A stretch of 64,000 nucleotides of DNA from Spizellomyces sp. 'palustris' (GCA_006535965.1 QEAR01000067.1:51479-115478); one strand, 5' to 3'; positions 44,976 through 57,956 are shown, counted from the stretch's first letter. The notes: a model not told the origin generated them from the letters alone. Made by a program: numbers and translations.

Positions 44976-45856
44976 TTATGCGTCTACTTTAGGAGCACCG
45001 CCTACGTACTTGGTATGGCTGAAATAATCTTTCCCTCAATAACCGTCGACAACAATCCGAAAAATACAGTGTGTATGTTAAAGCCCACCTTCCTGTGGCC
45101 AGCAATTTATCTCCAGCTTTCACCTCCACGGTAGTGTATGCCAAGGTTTTCCCTTTCTTATTGCATGTGGAATAAATCCTAGCGTGCTAAAGGTCATCGA
45201 TGATTCATTATTTGCGTAACCGCAGAGCAGATACATACTGGAGCTTGTCGCCGATCTTACCGCCTTGGGTGCACTTCCGCATTATGGGCCCATATTTTGT
45301 AGACGATTTGATTCAACTAACTCACCATTAAGAAACGAGACGGATATGTCGGTGCTAACCTGCATACGGATTATGAACAATCTCTCGGTACGAATACACC
45401 AAGTCGACATATACCCCAGTATACGTGCTGTTTGCTTTAGCAGCCACGGCAAGTGATCCTCCAATATCGACCAAGGTACATATGGTACTAGTGGATATTA
45501 ATTCCAAGAACCAAGCGCAAACATATACCGTAAGACAATTACCCTCCGTGTAAACCTTGAAGGCGGTTCAAATGGTAGTCCTCCACAGTCAGCTGCCCCA
45601 AAATACTTTCAATGATGGGTTGCCATCACTACCATATGCTCTTAGCAAATAAAGCCGAACCTCGCACAAAACTGTTCCCTTATGATGGCAAGCTTCCACT
45701 ACGCACAACTGTAGGTGCATTTAGGATAAGGCTTGTTTACTCTAGTCCAACCCATCTTACCTTGCTTAAAATACGGCTGTCAAGGCCACCAGCCCCAACA
45801 ATTGAGCTCCATGTTCTCCGAACGACTTCCAACGCGGAGGTTGTGGGGCGATGCAT
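44976..45856 (-). CDS. ACOT13-type hotdog-fold acyl-CoA thioesterase
   Basis: Small thioesterase of the 4HBT superfamily that hydrolyses acyl-CoA, 152 residues. Eight exons in 0.9 kb: 45856-45761, 45708-45661, 45592-45543, 45487-45415, 45359-45326, 45263-45239 (25 nt), 45178-45089 and 45018-44976. Spliced order matches ACOT13 throughout: ALEVVRRTWSSI, GTVLCELTVEDYHLNRLQGL, LHGG (active-site Asn/His-Gly turn), TLVDIGGSLAVAAK, GVSTDISVSFL, KKGKTLAYTTVEV and LLATGRHTKYV. The start at 45856 (MHRPTTS) is the only ATG in its exon. No targeting signal is clear. Convergent with the Rpr2-type gene, 94 bp apart. Confidence 0.88.
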
Positions 45857-46678
45857 GACAAGCGGTGAGGGTGGTTAATCAGAGGTATTGGTTGACGATG
45901 GTTGACCGATCGGGAAGCTGACCAACCCATACGCGAGGCACAGTCATACTAATTTTACCACCTTGCAGATGATGTAGCAAATGTCATACAATGCACTGGT
46001 GTAGATTGAACCACTGGATAAAGCGAACGAACTAACTACTACTAGGCTGAATTACACATGCAATACATAACTGTTGGTCTAACCGGGTAACTAGTGCCCA
46101 TCACCACAAGAGACTACTAGGCCTTTGGTTCCGAAGCTCTTTAGTCGGAGGATATTCAGAGACTAGTAAATCAGAGTTAGACTGGATACTGAGCATGGGA
46201 AAATACAAACACATACCTGCGATCGTAGCACCATAGTAGTAGTAGCGTTGCAAGGTGATCTTTGTTTATTTTCGGGAGGGCGAGGTCCTCAGCACCAGAT
46301 CTGCATTCTCATCATTGCTTGCTGAGAGTCGAGGATAAAGACCAAGAGGGGGGTGAGGGAAGAGCGGGTTTATATAGAAACAAGTGTGGATACAATGTTC
46401 CACTCATCAGATGGCCGCAAGGGACAATCGCTAATGGCTGCATGTATTGGACCCGTTTTCATGTTTATCTTCATGATGATGATGTCACTATAACTGTGGT
46501 TAATACAACTGGCTGCATCCTACAAGTACTGACATACATTGCTAGTGTTTAGGGTTAGGGTTAGGGTTAGGGTTGTAATTATAATGATATGAAGGTTGCA
46601 GTAGATGTTTAGCTTGTTGAACGTCGCCCTGGCTCTATAGTCTGCAGCAAGAAAATCATGCAAGGTCTATCTATCTAT
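45857..46678. other. Intergenic with telomere-like repeat
   Basis: Upstream region of the thioesterase gene and 3' flank of RanGAP. A 96-codon plus-strand frame at 46262-46552 has no domain. The only distinct element is the TTAGGG array. Confidence 0.55.
46549..46574 (+). repeat. Interstitial telomere-type repeat, (TTAGGG)4
   Basis: Four perfect TTAGGG units plus TT lie between two genes and about 105 bp past the RanGAP stop codon. TTAGGG is the telomere unit of many fungi. The surroundings are single-copy genes, so this is interstitial, not a chromosome end. Confidence 0.9.
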
Positions 46679-47947
46679 TTACACCTTAAGCTTTTCCGAC
46701 AGAGCAGCGGTCAATCTTGACACCTCATCGTCACCCTCACCCTCGCTTGGTACCTTCTCCTCCTCCTCCTCCTCCTCTGCTTCTTCCTCCTCTTCCTCCT
46801 CCTCCCATTCCATCTCATCTAGTTCATCTAATGCTTCCTCATGACCATGCCCCAACAATACTCGCTTAATATCCCGAACAGCATCGCCTTCCGGATCGAA
46901 AGCATTACCGTTGAGTTCAATGGCAACGAGATTTTTCTTGTTCAGTAGCATGCCAGCAACATATCCTGCACCCTCCGAATCCATCTCGTTGAATGCCAGG
47001 TGCAGTCGCTCAAGGTTAAGGTGTCCGGGAGTTAAGGCTTCCAATACTGCGCGACTGCCTGATGCACTGAGGAGACAATCACCGACGTGCAATATTCTCA
47101 ATTTTTCCCAAGTCGGGAGCACCTTGGCGAGTGATCGGGATCCTACGTCGGTAAAGGTGTTGTCCTGAAGATCAAGATGCTCCAGGTTCTTGCAAGCCGC
47201 CAGGGCTTCCATCAAAACCTGAATGCCTTCGGGCCGAATACTGTTCTGTGGCATGCGAATCTCGCGCAGACTCTCACCGTGAGCCTCAAACGCCTTGCAG
47301 AGATGTTGTATCCCTTTACTTTCCATTCGATTCCTCCCTGCAACAACAACTCGCAAAGCAGACTTCCGCTCTTCGGCCTTATTCTTTTCTGCCGCAGTAA
47401 CAAGGGCCTCCGCAATCAACCTTGCCCCTTCAATTCCCAGGCCATTGTTGTTCAAACGTAGGACTTGAATGTTTCGGTTATTGATCAAAAGTCTTTGCAG
47501 CGGCTCCGCCCCAGCCGGCCCAAAAGCGTTATCAGAAAGGTCGAGTTCAACCAGGTTGACCTTATCCTCGAGTGCTTCTGCAAGGGCTTCCAGTACCAAG
47601 GGAATTTCATTTCGCAGCCGTCCCGTAAACATGTCGCTGAGGCTCGCTATCTATAAAACGCGATCCAGGTATTTAGTGCATTAGTGTAACAATTTCATCC
47701 TTTCACCCACAAACGTGGATCTTACCCGAAGAGAATGCCGATTTTTCAAGGCATGCGCGATTGCCCGTCCTGCTTCCACACCAAAAGTGTTTCCGCTCAA
47801 CCGGATTTCGGTGAGATCTTTCGTTGCTATAATCTCATCTACGTATTGCTTGACATCCTCTGCTGTATTCAATTTGAGTGTCTTCCCCTCTAAAGAGTAA
47901 ACCACGGCGTCGGAGGGGTAAGATCCGTCGGTTGTTACTGTCGACAT
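46679..47947 (-). CDS. RNA1: Ran GTPase-activating protein (RanGAP/Rna1)
   Basis: Cytosolic leucine-rich-repeat GAP that drives GTP hydrolysis on Ran and so sets the direction of nuclear transport. Exons: 47947-47726 and 47650-46679; 397 residues, close to yeast and fission yeast Rna1. RNI-type repeats run from about residue 40 to 340, for example EIRLSGNTFGVEAGRAIAHA, LVELDLSDNAFGPAGAEPL, LRLNNNGLGIEGARLIAEA, HLDLQDNTFTDVGSRSLAK and AIELNGNAFDPEG. The Rna1-specific segment SDMFTGRLRNEIP follows the first repeat at the exon junction. The C-terminus is an acidic tract of about 40 residues, as in Rna1. No SUMO-target tail of animal RanGAP1 is present. Confidence 0.94.
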
Positions 47948-48454
47948 TACAGAAATCGCTATGGCGCTAGTTCAAGTGTGGATACTACGTCAAAGGGTGT
48001 CGCAAACTGGATACACAGGAATAGCCTCCTTCGTTAGTCCAGAAGCCTTATTTAACTGGTAGCAGTCTTTAGAATCCCTACCTCTACACGATCCAAAGGT
48101 CGTCCTCCCCTCAAAACTGCAAACTTGGAGAGAGAGCGACTTCTAGGCAATCAAATAGGCACGTGATTTTGCCACGCGAATCCATTATAAATTCCATTCG
48201 GTTCCAATGGGGAAACCCCCCAGGAGCAAACAAAACACGTTATCAGACGCATGCTAACGCGGCTGAAACTGGTTGCGGCTTGTAAAGTGGCAAACACCCG
48301 CGGTCACTCGCCTCATCCGTCATTGGCATTTGAGTATTAACGCATCATACCACATCTCCATTTCATTCCATTCACGAGTCTTGACGCTGACCCTTTCAAA
48401 GGACACCGCCCGAAGACACAACAAACTAACACAGCTTCCAAATATACCGCAATA
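47948..48454. other. Divergent spacer between RanGAP and UBC6
   Basis: Upstream regions of two divergent genes. Nothing recognised. Confidence 0.5.
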
Positions 48455-49581
48455 ATGGCGTCGAAAGGGGCTCATAAGCGCCTTACGAAGGAATATATGG
48501 CAATTACAAAAAACCCTCCCGATTACATTGTTACAAAGCCTCTGGAGTCAAACATCTTAGAATGGTAAGCTGCCACATCACACACGGCTAGTGGGCGGTT
48601 TGCGGTTGTCTTGTTGTACAGAGGTTCAGGTCACTTTCAGTATGTATTTTGACAGATTCATGTGTTTTTTCCAGGCACTACGTGATTCGGGGCCCACCGG
48701 ACTCACCCTACGAAGGGGGCGAATATCATGGAAAAGTAATATTTCCCGCCGATTATCCATACAAACCTCCCGCCATCAAGATGCTCACACCGAACGGCCG
48801 TTTTCAAACGGATTACAGACTCTGCTTGAGTATGAGCGATTACCATCGTAAGTGTGGCCTCGCTTGGGTCGGCGAGTGTGTGGATAGGTTTAAAGAAAAT
48901 GGAGAAAAATGATCTCATATCGCCCTTTCGTCACATTAGCCGGTACTTGGAATCCAGCTTGGTCTGTTGCAACAATATTGACAGGATTATTGAGTTTCAT
49001 GGTTGGTGTCAGTCAGTCGAACTTGTCGATTCAAGTAAAGCTCACAATTGCCTGTAATTAGCTGGAGGATGCACCAACCACTGGCAGTATTAAATCGACC
49101 TTGGAAGAAAAGCGGCTCTATGCAAGAAAATCTCATCAGTGGAATTTGAATAATGCAAAATTCAAAGGTGCGTTAGCTTAGACGTCAGTGATGTCACTGC
49201 CAAGTAACTGACAGGCACATTTTCGCAGAGATATTCCCCGACCTTTGCACCGCTGAGCTGGCCCCGCTCCCCAACGCGCCCATAGTGAAACCCCCTTTGA
49301 AACCCGCCCTCAAATCCGCCGCACACCCCGCTGTCCCAAACCCATCAGACCTCCATCGCCGTACAACGACATCAACATCCTCTCCATCTGTATCAACGTC
49401 AGCAGGAACTCAGGCGACAAACCGCCACGCCGTAGGAGCGAATGAAGCAGGAGTGGTAGTCGCAAATGTATGGCAGAACGTGAGGTCAAACATATGGAGA
49501 GTGCTACTATTGGTGGTCTTCTTGTATTTGGTAGTGCTAAAGGTTGTGGATAGGGTCGCTGAAGAGTCTGATGAGATTTGA
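48455..49581 (+). CDS. UBC6: Tail-anchored ubiquitin-conjugating enzyme, UBC6/UBE2J type
   Basis: ER-membrane E2 of the ER-associated degradation pathway, 267 residues. Exons: 48455-48564, 48675-48847, 48940-49001, 49062-49167 and 49229-49581. The UBC fold spans about residues 8-160: RLTKEYMAITKNPPDYIV, IRGPPDSPYEGGEYHGKVIF and the Ubc6-type active site CLSMSDYHPGTWNPAWSVAT, where Cys is the catalytic residue and the usual HPN is absent as in this group. A Pro/Ser/Thr-rich linker leads to a C-terminal membrane anchor (IWRVLLLVVFLYLVVLKVV) of the tail-anchored type. All introns are GT-AG. Confidence 0.94.
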
Positions 49582-49745
49582 GATTTCAACTTCAGTATTC
49601 TATGTGACTTCTATGAACGTCTGTGAGGTCGTATAAGAGAGATTGTTCAGTCCTTATGCAAGCGCCCAAACGTAGCTGAGTAAAGAAAACACAATAGACT
49701 GACTCAATGTGAGAGAGCCCTTGATCACGTCTTATTTACAACCTC

Positions 49746-51149
49746 CTAAAAGTTAAGAACAAGATAAAGATGTGATAGGTTTACAGTTTGCCGACACAGC
49801 GGACATTCTGCCTAATATGGAGAGCATTATCTCAGCATCCGCCTCTCTTCAAAATCAACGGTCACATACCTTATTTCGGCACCACTCGGCAATGCAATTC
49901 CAGCAAAACAAATGTCCACACGGTGTCGCGGTCGTATGCCGTCTTGGGCTTAGACACAGCATACATTTTTGCCTTTCTTGCTGCTCTGTTGTTAGACCTA
50001 GCGCAACTGATTGCGCCAAATCATCGTCGCTGTAGAGGACGAACCTTAGTACAGCTCCGCCCACAATGTACAAACCGGGTGATGTGACTTACTCATTGTA
50101 GTCCCCTTCGGGTTCATCCTGCCCTTTATATGCCAGTCTTTGGCGCTGATGAATATATCCTTGCACCAGCATCTGTACAACGATGAGCATGCCAAGGAGC
50201 TCATAGCTTATTTGCTTTTCGCCGCTGCGGAGTTGCCGCATGAAAATCTAGGTTGAAATTCAAGTCAGCAGGTCCGCAGGAAATGGAATTAAAAAGACCA
50301 CATACGTATCGAATGCCCAGTAACCGTTTTGATACGTGATAGTATGCGCCGTAAAAGTAAAATAGTGCAAGGTGTAGAGGACGCAGCTTTTGAAGTGTGG
50401 GGAGATGGGTAGACAGTAATTGGATAACTTTTTCTTGAGTTGGATTTGCGGCTGTTATGCCACATATGTGAGATGTCGGCTGTGAGTACCACAATTGAGG
50501 ATACTTGCATACCAGATGATGGTCGCCGTGAAAGAGACTTGATGTGAGCGATGAGGCGCGTGAAGATATAGGGAGTCAGGACATGGAAGAGTACCAATGC
50601 ATTGCGGGACTAGTATGCAATGAAAGTGATTAAGGTTGCAAAAACTGAGATCGATCGCAAGGGAGAGATTGGCCTTACCATCGCAGAAGGTGGTGTGATG
50701 GTTGAAGATCGGACCTGCATTATATCACAGTATTCTTCCCCAAGTGTTCGCGAACCTTTAGGACAGAGATGCACACAACGATGAACCTGCCTGAGTGAGA
50801 TTGGATATTCTTGCGACAACCCTTACCTGCAGCTGTTGTTAAACCGTAATACGTCAAGTCCGACAACAAATTGACTTTATCTTGATACTTCAGATGTACT
50901 CTTGTTCCTATTAAACTCAAGCGATGGCTGTCAGCACCCCCAATCTGTTGATGTCATGCTCATAAGGTACTCACCGAAAAATGAGCGAAAGATGCTTGAG
51001 AACTGATCTTGAAGAAACTTTCGGTAGTAGACATCTTTCTGGTTGGCACGAATAATATCAGGTTGAGATCCGTATGGAAAGGTGAGCGAGGTTGCTTGCG
51101 GTGACCCTGCGGATTGTGGTGTGGTCGATAGAGTCGGAGATTGCGACAT
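49746..51149 (-). CDS. PEX10: Peroxin-10, RING E3 ligase of the peroxisome membrane
   Basis: Part of the PEX2-PEX10-PEX12 ligase that ubiquitinates the import receptor PEX5, 318 residues. Eight exons: 51149-50975, 50907-50827, 50755-50679, 50609-50513, 50451-50306, 50247-50093, 50029-49870 and 49811-49746. The N-terminal [12 protein letters not shown] region is followed by the family motif [12 protein letters not shown], then hydrophobic membrane helices ([34 protein letters not shown]). The C-terminal C3HC4 RING reads [20 protein letters not shown], then CWNCIAEWC and CPLCRQ. The last RING Cys pair sits in the final exon. Divergent from the DHHC gene with only 126 bp between start codons. 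Confidence 0.93.
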
Positions 51150-51275
51150 TGTGATTCAAAGATACATGCTATGGACGAGAAGAGCTCTGTTGAGTGAGTC
51201 AGCGCAAATATCTGGTCACGATATTTAGCCTCATCCGTCACGTCAAACTTCAAGCTCTCTCTTCTACGACACATA
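51150..51275. promoter_or_regulatory. Compact bidirectional promoter, PEX10 / DHHC gene, with TGAGTCA site
   Basis: A 126-bp spacer must hold both promoters. TGAGTCA at 51195-51201 matches the Gcn4/AP-1 bZIP consensus. Use of the site is inference. Confidence 0.45.
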
Positions 51276-52915
51276 ATGGCAAAGGGCTGGGCATGGTGGG
51301 GGCGACTGATTGTAATAGGGGTGACCCTGCTCATCGTATTTGTTCTTGTAACAACTCAGGTAAACACTGGACTTTCATTTCCATCTTATCCACAATATGG
51401 TTGTCGTTATTTGCTTACAGTTTCCACCAGGTGTTTATATTTTGGCCATGGCTATCGTATCATCCCGAACGGAACCTCTATCTCTGGCTAGGGCCATTTA
51501 ATGTCGGTGTCCTATCCATCTTCGTCAATTACTATCTAGGCGTAGTCACAGACCCAGGCCGCGTACCAGCAAGCTACGACCCGCTCAAAGAGCACGACCG
51601 GGAAGAGCAACAGGAAAATGGAAAAGGAAGGAGAGGAGGAAGGCGACCAAAAAAACCTATCATGGATAGGGCCGTGAAGGCTAAAACGGCAAAACCAAGA
51701 TGGTGTAAGACATGTATGGTGTATAAACCACCACGGAGCCATCATTGCAGCGTGTGTAATCGTTGTGTATTGAAGATGGATCATCACTGTGAGTATTCTT
51801 CGCATAGTCTTATTGCAATATTTAACATGCGATCAATCACCAACCTTCTCCACTTGTCTGAAACTGCAGGTCCATGGCTAAACAACTGCATTGGCCACGC
51901 GAATCAAGCCCATTTCCTTCGCTTTGTGCTTTCCGTGACATTTTCTGCTCTTTCGTGCCTCAGTCTCATGGCAATTCGTATTTGGGATTTGATTCACTAT
52001 CAAAACCAAATGGAAACGGCGTACAGCACGTTTCATGACAAGCGTCCCAGTGCGTATTTTTACACACCGCCACCCGAAGGTCCCGAAATTGTATTTCTGA
52101 TCATCAACCTGTTGGTTCTCTTCCTTCTTCTCCTAACTGTCGGCCTACTGAGTCTGTGGCAACTGTATTATGCATGGCAGAATGTCACAACAATTGAGAG
52201 TTTCGAAAACGCCAAAATTGAGGAACTAGTCCGCCGGGGCAAAATTGCCAGCGAAGATGTATCCGCCTATCCGTACGATTTGGGGGGATATCGCAATCTT
52301 CAGTCAGTACTGGGTAAACGGTGGTGGCTATGGTGGGTGCCGCAACCGACACCTGGGGACGGGATTCATCACCAAGTGAACAGCACCGCGCTACGGCGTG
52401 TTGCTGAGGGACATCCCATACAGTGGCCTCCAAGAGCATATTTCGCTTATAAGAAATATCCACACGGGAAACCTCGAAAGGGTTCTCGGGAGGATAGGAT
52501 GGAAAACAGTGTATTCGGAAGCAGCCCACGAGTTAGGCGGGGAAGCGAAGGGTACGTGGTTCGTGAATGGACACCTGAGGAACGGAAGAGAATGGTTGAA
52601 ATCGCAATGGATCGTGCAAACCTGGGCGAAAGCAAATTGAAACCGCTTGTTGATCTTGGAAATACTCCTTTACCGCCTGTTGTGTCTAAAGACGGCGACT
52701 CGCCATCAGAGTCAAGCGATTGGACGGCAAGTAGTTATGATGAATCGAGTGAAGAGGAGGACCAAGGATCTACGGAAGATAACGACGATGAGGTTCTTGG
52801 GCTGCGGCAGAGGAGATATCAGGACCGGGACGGAAAAGTCATCGTCGAACCGTTAGACTTTGTGGATGATGGAGCAGTTGAGGTTGGGTGTACCGGAAGT
52901 GTGCAGAAACGTTAA
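51276..52915 (+). CDS. DHHC palmitoyltransferase (PFA4/ZDHHC6-like)
   Basis: Multi-pass ER or Golgi protein S-acyltransferase, 495 residues. Exons: 51276-51359, 51431-51788 and 51870-52915. Two N-terminal helices (LIVIGVTLLIVFVLVTT, FNVGVLSIFVNYYLGVV) precede the Cys-rich domain: WCKTCMVYKPPRSHHCSVCN, then [20 protein letters not shown] with the catalytic DHHC. Two further helices follow, then the TTxE motif (VTTIESFE). The long hydrophilic tail ends in Ser/Asp/Glu clusters. The DHHC Cys codon is split by the second intron; that 81-nt intron is stop-free and a multiple of three, so the frame reads through it, but retention would break the active site. Confidence 0.92.
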
Positions 52916-53160
52916 ATATGGAAGGAAATATAGAAAAAGACTTTGAGGGTTATCTAGTCATGTAGAAGGGTTGACGACGTTTCCATAGAGGCTGCATCGA
53001 CAGGTTCTCAAATATGGACATGCTGAGTATCACGTAAATGTGACTTTGACCAGTCTCACACAGCACAATCAGTTCCACATGATATCAATGCTCTGGTCAG
53101 TTGAGTGATGTACTTAGACTCTAAAACTGCTGCCTATACATAAAAGCATTTTTATCCAAT
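52916..53160. other. Intergenic between convergent genes
   Basis: 3' flanks of the DHHC and GNA1 genes. Nothing recognised. Confidence 0.5.
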
Positions 53161-54294
53161 CTACAATTTGCTCTTTGGGGCTTTGGCAGCATCGTTCTCG
53201 TCAATGTAGAGCACCATTTCGAATTCCTATCGCCAATTCAACGTGTAGGTCAATATATGCTCACGTTGGGTTAGGGGAGGCGCTTTCACACCTTATGAGC
53301 AAATCCACACTTTTGATAAAACGGGATATTCTTGTCGCTACAATCCACTGTGGAGAATGCATTAGTGACCGAGTGTTACAAACAGCTGCAAGACCCTTCT
53401 ACGCACGAATGACTAAAAACGAAGTATAGAATGGAAGTTAGCCTCGTAGATGCGAGAGTAGATTTATATTGCATCGACATACTTTTGTAACAGCCGGTCA
53501 TTTTCCCAATGTGCTTTAGTGTTTCAATAACGCTTTATGACTTTGTTAGAATGTTGATGTTAGAAGAAATGACGGTGGATACTTACAGCTTTCCAAGATT
53601 CAACCCACGGTACTCTTTGTGCGTCACGATATCTGAGGAACAGAAATCCTTTAAAAATCATTCCATATCGTGGATCGCCCCATTTTTGGACCCCAAACCT
53701 TCAATGTGTCCGACCTGTCACATTCAAAGCATCAGTGGTATGCAAACATACTCGACAATAACTGCTTCTTACAAGCCCATTTTTGTGCACAAATTTCCGT
53801 TCCACAAGAATCGTTCCAGCCCCCACAATGGTCTGCTTCTTGGTATCTTCGATGACAATTGTAAAGTACCTGCCACAAGGGAATGAGAAGTTAAGCTAAC
53901 CGTCTTTGCGCATGACAGAGGCTTTCATCTGAACGACGTACTCATGATTGTGTGCTTTAAGATATGCGTATCGCTCTGAGAAAACGTCCAACGAACGTCA
54001 GGTCAAGCGCGTTGGAGTTCGGCACGGAAATAACGCGGAATTGAGACGCACCCATAAAGTCGCCCTTTGACATGTTTCCAACGGTAGTGAGTTGTGACAG
54101 AACATCCAAGAACCCTGCATTATTAAATAAAACAGACCAGGTAAACATGTGAAGAGCAACTGTCATCTGCCTCTCCAAGCCTCACCTCTCTCGTAGTCAC
54201 CAGCTTCAAGGGGTCGAATGACAAAGCCTTCCTTCAATTGCCTCTGGACATCTTGAGAGATGTATACGGGGTTAAATAGTGGCTGTGATGTCAT
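53161..54294 (-). CDS. GNA1: Glucosamine-6-phosphate N-acetyltransferase
   Basis: GNAT-fold enzyme that acetylates glucosamine-6-phosphate with acetyl-CoA in UDP-GlcNAc synthesis, needed for chitin and GPI anchors. Ten exons make only 180 residues: 54294-54186, 54114-54052, 53975-53942, 53869-53773, 53714-53699 (16 nt), 53632-53587, 53532-53483, 53412-53407 (6 nt), 53347-53292 and 53226-53161. Spliced product follows yeast Gna1: FVIRPLEAGDYERGFLDVLS, YFTIVIEDTKKQTIVGAGT, LVGHIEDIVTHKEYRGLNLG and CYKIILDCSDKNIPFYQKCG, with the acetyl-CoA-binding RGLNLGK. Without the 6-nt exon the IIL step of CYKIILDC is lost. A mid-size protein with such fragmentation is striking. Confidence 0.93.
53407..53412 (-). 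other. GNA1: 6-nt microexon of GNA1
   Basis: TCATTC between acceptor TTTTTAG and donor GTGCGT on the minus strand. It supplies the second and third bases of one Ile codon, a full Ile codon and the first base of Leu, giving CYKIILDC exactly as in yeast Gna1. Confidence 0.85.
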
Positions 54295-54570
54295 AGCTAT
54301 TAGCGCTTGAGGTGAAGAAGGCGCGATCGCAAGATTTGGGATTGATGCAAGCAGCTCAATTCAACAGATGGCCTGCGAGGCGTCGTTAGCGACGAGGGTA
54401 CCAAAACCCATGCGTTCCAAGCAATGTCTGTTAGTTTCCAAGGGTGCCAAACCTGCATGACCTAAAAAGGTAATCGTACCCCACACGTGTTTTAAGGTCG
54501 ATCTATCTGACCTCACATTCTTATCACGAGAAGGATCATCGCAAGTTCCTCCCATCTGTCGCCGTAAAAT
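54295..54570. promoter_or_regulatory. Bidirectional promoter region, GNA1 / formaldehyde dehydrogenase
   Basis: A 276-bp spacer between divergent start codons. A 64-codon minus-strand frame at 54361-54555 has no domain and is probably chance. Confidence 0.45.
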
Positions 54571-56200
<1,630 letters not shown>

Positions 56201-56323
56201 CCAGCCAATTGAATCGGAACTATGCTGCAAGGGGCAAGACTATTAAACGACACTACTCTTGTGTACAATATATAAACCAATGCAGATTCCTTCAAGCATT
56301 TCTTAAAGAAGGGATTGGATCTT
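56201..56323. other. Short intergenic between convergent genes
   Basis: 3' flanks of SFA1 and the AAGAB gene, 123 bp. Nothing recognised. Confidence 0.5.
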
Positions 56324-57509
56324 TCAAGTGGTGTCGTCAGTGACCTCATCATCGTCATCTAGTAACCCTATGCCAGCAACCGCACATGCAACCCTCGCGG
56401 CCAGTGCTCTACGCTCTGCATCTGGTAGTGCTTGGCCATAATCTGCAGAGGGGGATGCTTAGTTTCTCATCTAGCAAAATGAACCAGACATTTACAGACC
56501 TCGGAAGCCTTGTAGAGTTTTTAGCGCATGTTCAAACCCATCATCGTCAGAATCGCCTTCAGGTGCGGTAGTTTCCAGTTTTCGAAATATCATAGCTCGC
56601 GTTCGAGAAATGTCTAAGATCGATGGCATCTCTTCTAGTGAAAGATCTGCAAACCCTAAACTGACGCATTAGAAAATTGCAGTCGGGCGAGTATACATCC
56701 TAAATACACACTTGTCTGGTCGTCATCCACCAGCCCGATCTCAGTCTTTTCTTGCATTTTTTCACGATCATGCACGGCACGCTTTCGTAACATGCCATCC
56801 CACATGTTACTCTCCAGCGCCTCAATTATGCGTTCAAATCCCAGGCGATCTTCAAATTCATCAATCGAGGAAGGGGTACCTTCAGGTTGGTATAGGTCAA
56901 CGAATTCTATACCATTATCGATGCAGAATTCTTCGTGAGAGTCAAGATGAGAAAGTGTGGTTGTTGTTGAACCCCGGATCACGTTGGCAATGCAGAGAGC
57001 GATGCTGGGCGTATTCTTTGCTAGGAAAGGTGTCCACGCTCTTAAAGGCTCAAAAGTGTCAGGCTAAAATACGCTGCGTATTAGCAACTTCCGTAGTACG
57101 CTTTCCATATCCGGCATTTCAATAGTTCCTTACTGCGGCTCTCACCTTTTGCCGATCGTATACGAATATAAATCCATCGATCGCGTGTGCCACATCCGAC
57201 CAATCCGCTGGTTTTGGCTCTTCTCCTTCCGCCGCTGATATAGAGTCAACCCAGAATACCACTTCGGCGGTATAGTACTTTGTATCAAGTGTCATGGGTA
57301 TACAAAGGGGAGGTACAGTAGTTTGTGCTGCCAGTCGTTCGGTTTGATCATTGTGTCCCAGGATATCTGGGGAGAACGATTTCAGTACAGTGTAGATATT
57401 TATACTGCTGCAATTGCTGTATAGTATTACTTTTGATGAGGTCTAACTTTCCCACCCCGGGATGTCCAATGACCAGGATCTTGTTTTTGATAGTATGTTC
57501 CGACTGCAT
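56324..57509 (-). CDS. Alpha/gamma-adaptin-binding protein p34 (AAGAB/Irc6 family)
   Basis: Cytosolic GTPase-like protein that, in animals, chaperones assembly of clathrin adaptors AP-1 and AP-2. Exons: 57509-57431, 57366-57146, 57063-56712, 56655-56500 and 56442-56324; 308 residues. The P-loop-like start is ILVIGHPGVGKLDLI, where the usual Ser/Thr after GK is Leu, as expected of a pseudo-GTPase. Then VVFWVDSISA, AHAIDGFIFVYDRQ and LCIANVIRGS follow the Ras-like fold order. The C-terminal half has the family WxxxLRKRAV-like segment (NMWDGMLRKRAVHDREKMQE) and the helical FEHALKTLQGFR and YGQALPDAERRALAARVACA. The family is sure from the whole layout, less from any single motif. Confidence 0.82.
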
Positions 57510-57956
57510 ACTAGGTATTGGAACAACTGCGCGATGCGCCGTGGTGCCGCCGGGCATGGAATGGGAGGCTTAGCGGCGCGTTCGATGACTTGAACCGAAT
57601 AATTTTGCTTTGGTAAGTCAATGGGTGACAATACTTCTGGGCAACAGGTGGATTGAGCTGGTGATTCCAAAGTTCATGTTTGGGGATAACGTTGCATTTA
57701 TCATCTTGGCCTGGCTGAGAACAATACAGCTGGTCGGCATGATGCTGAGTAATTGTTACCCCATTGTTTGCGTAAATATTTTGAGATAACTCTAAATCAA
57801 CAGCGATGAAGGTCACCCGTGGCTAGTTGTGCTATTTTTGGTTATGCTTGCAGCTGTCGGGGAAGTTGTCCCCCATTGGGCAGCCACAAATAAAAGTAGG
57901 AGCTGCAACAGGCAAAGAACTTGCAACCTCCTCTATTTCAGCGTACACATACCACC
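57510..57956. other. Divergent spacer between AAGAB and the DUF4395 gene
   Basis: Upstream regions of both neighbours. Overlapping frames here are not recognisable. Confidence 0.5.

Noticed and set aside
46262-46552. 96-codon plus-strand frame before the telomere repeat
   Set aside because: No recognisable motif and no supporting exons; runs into the TTAGGG array.
54361-54555. 64-codon minus-strand frame between GNA1 and SFA1
   Set aside because: No motif; lies in the shared promoter region and no splice links it to GNA1.
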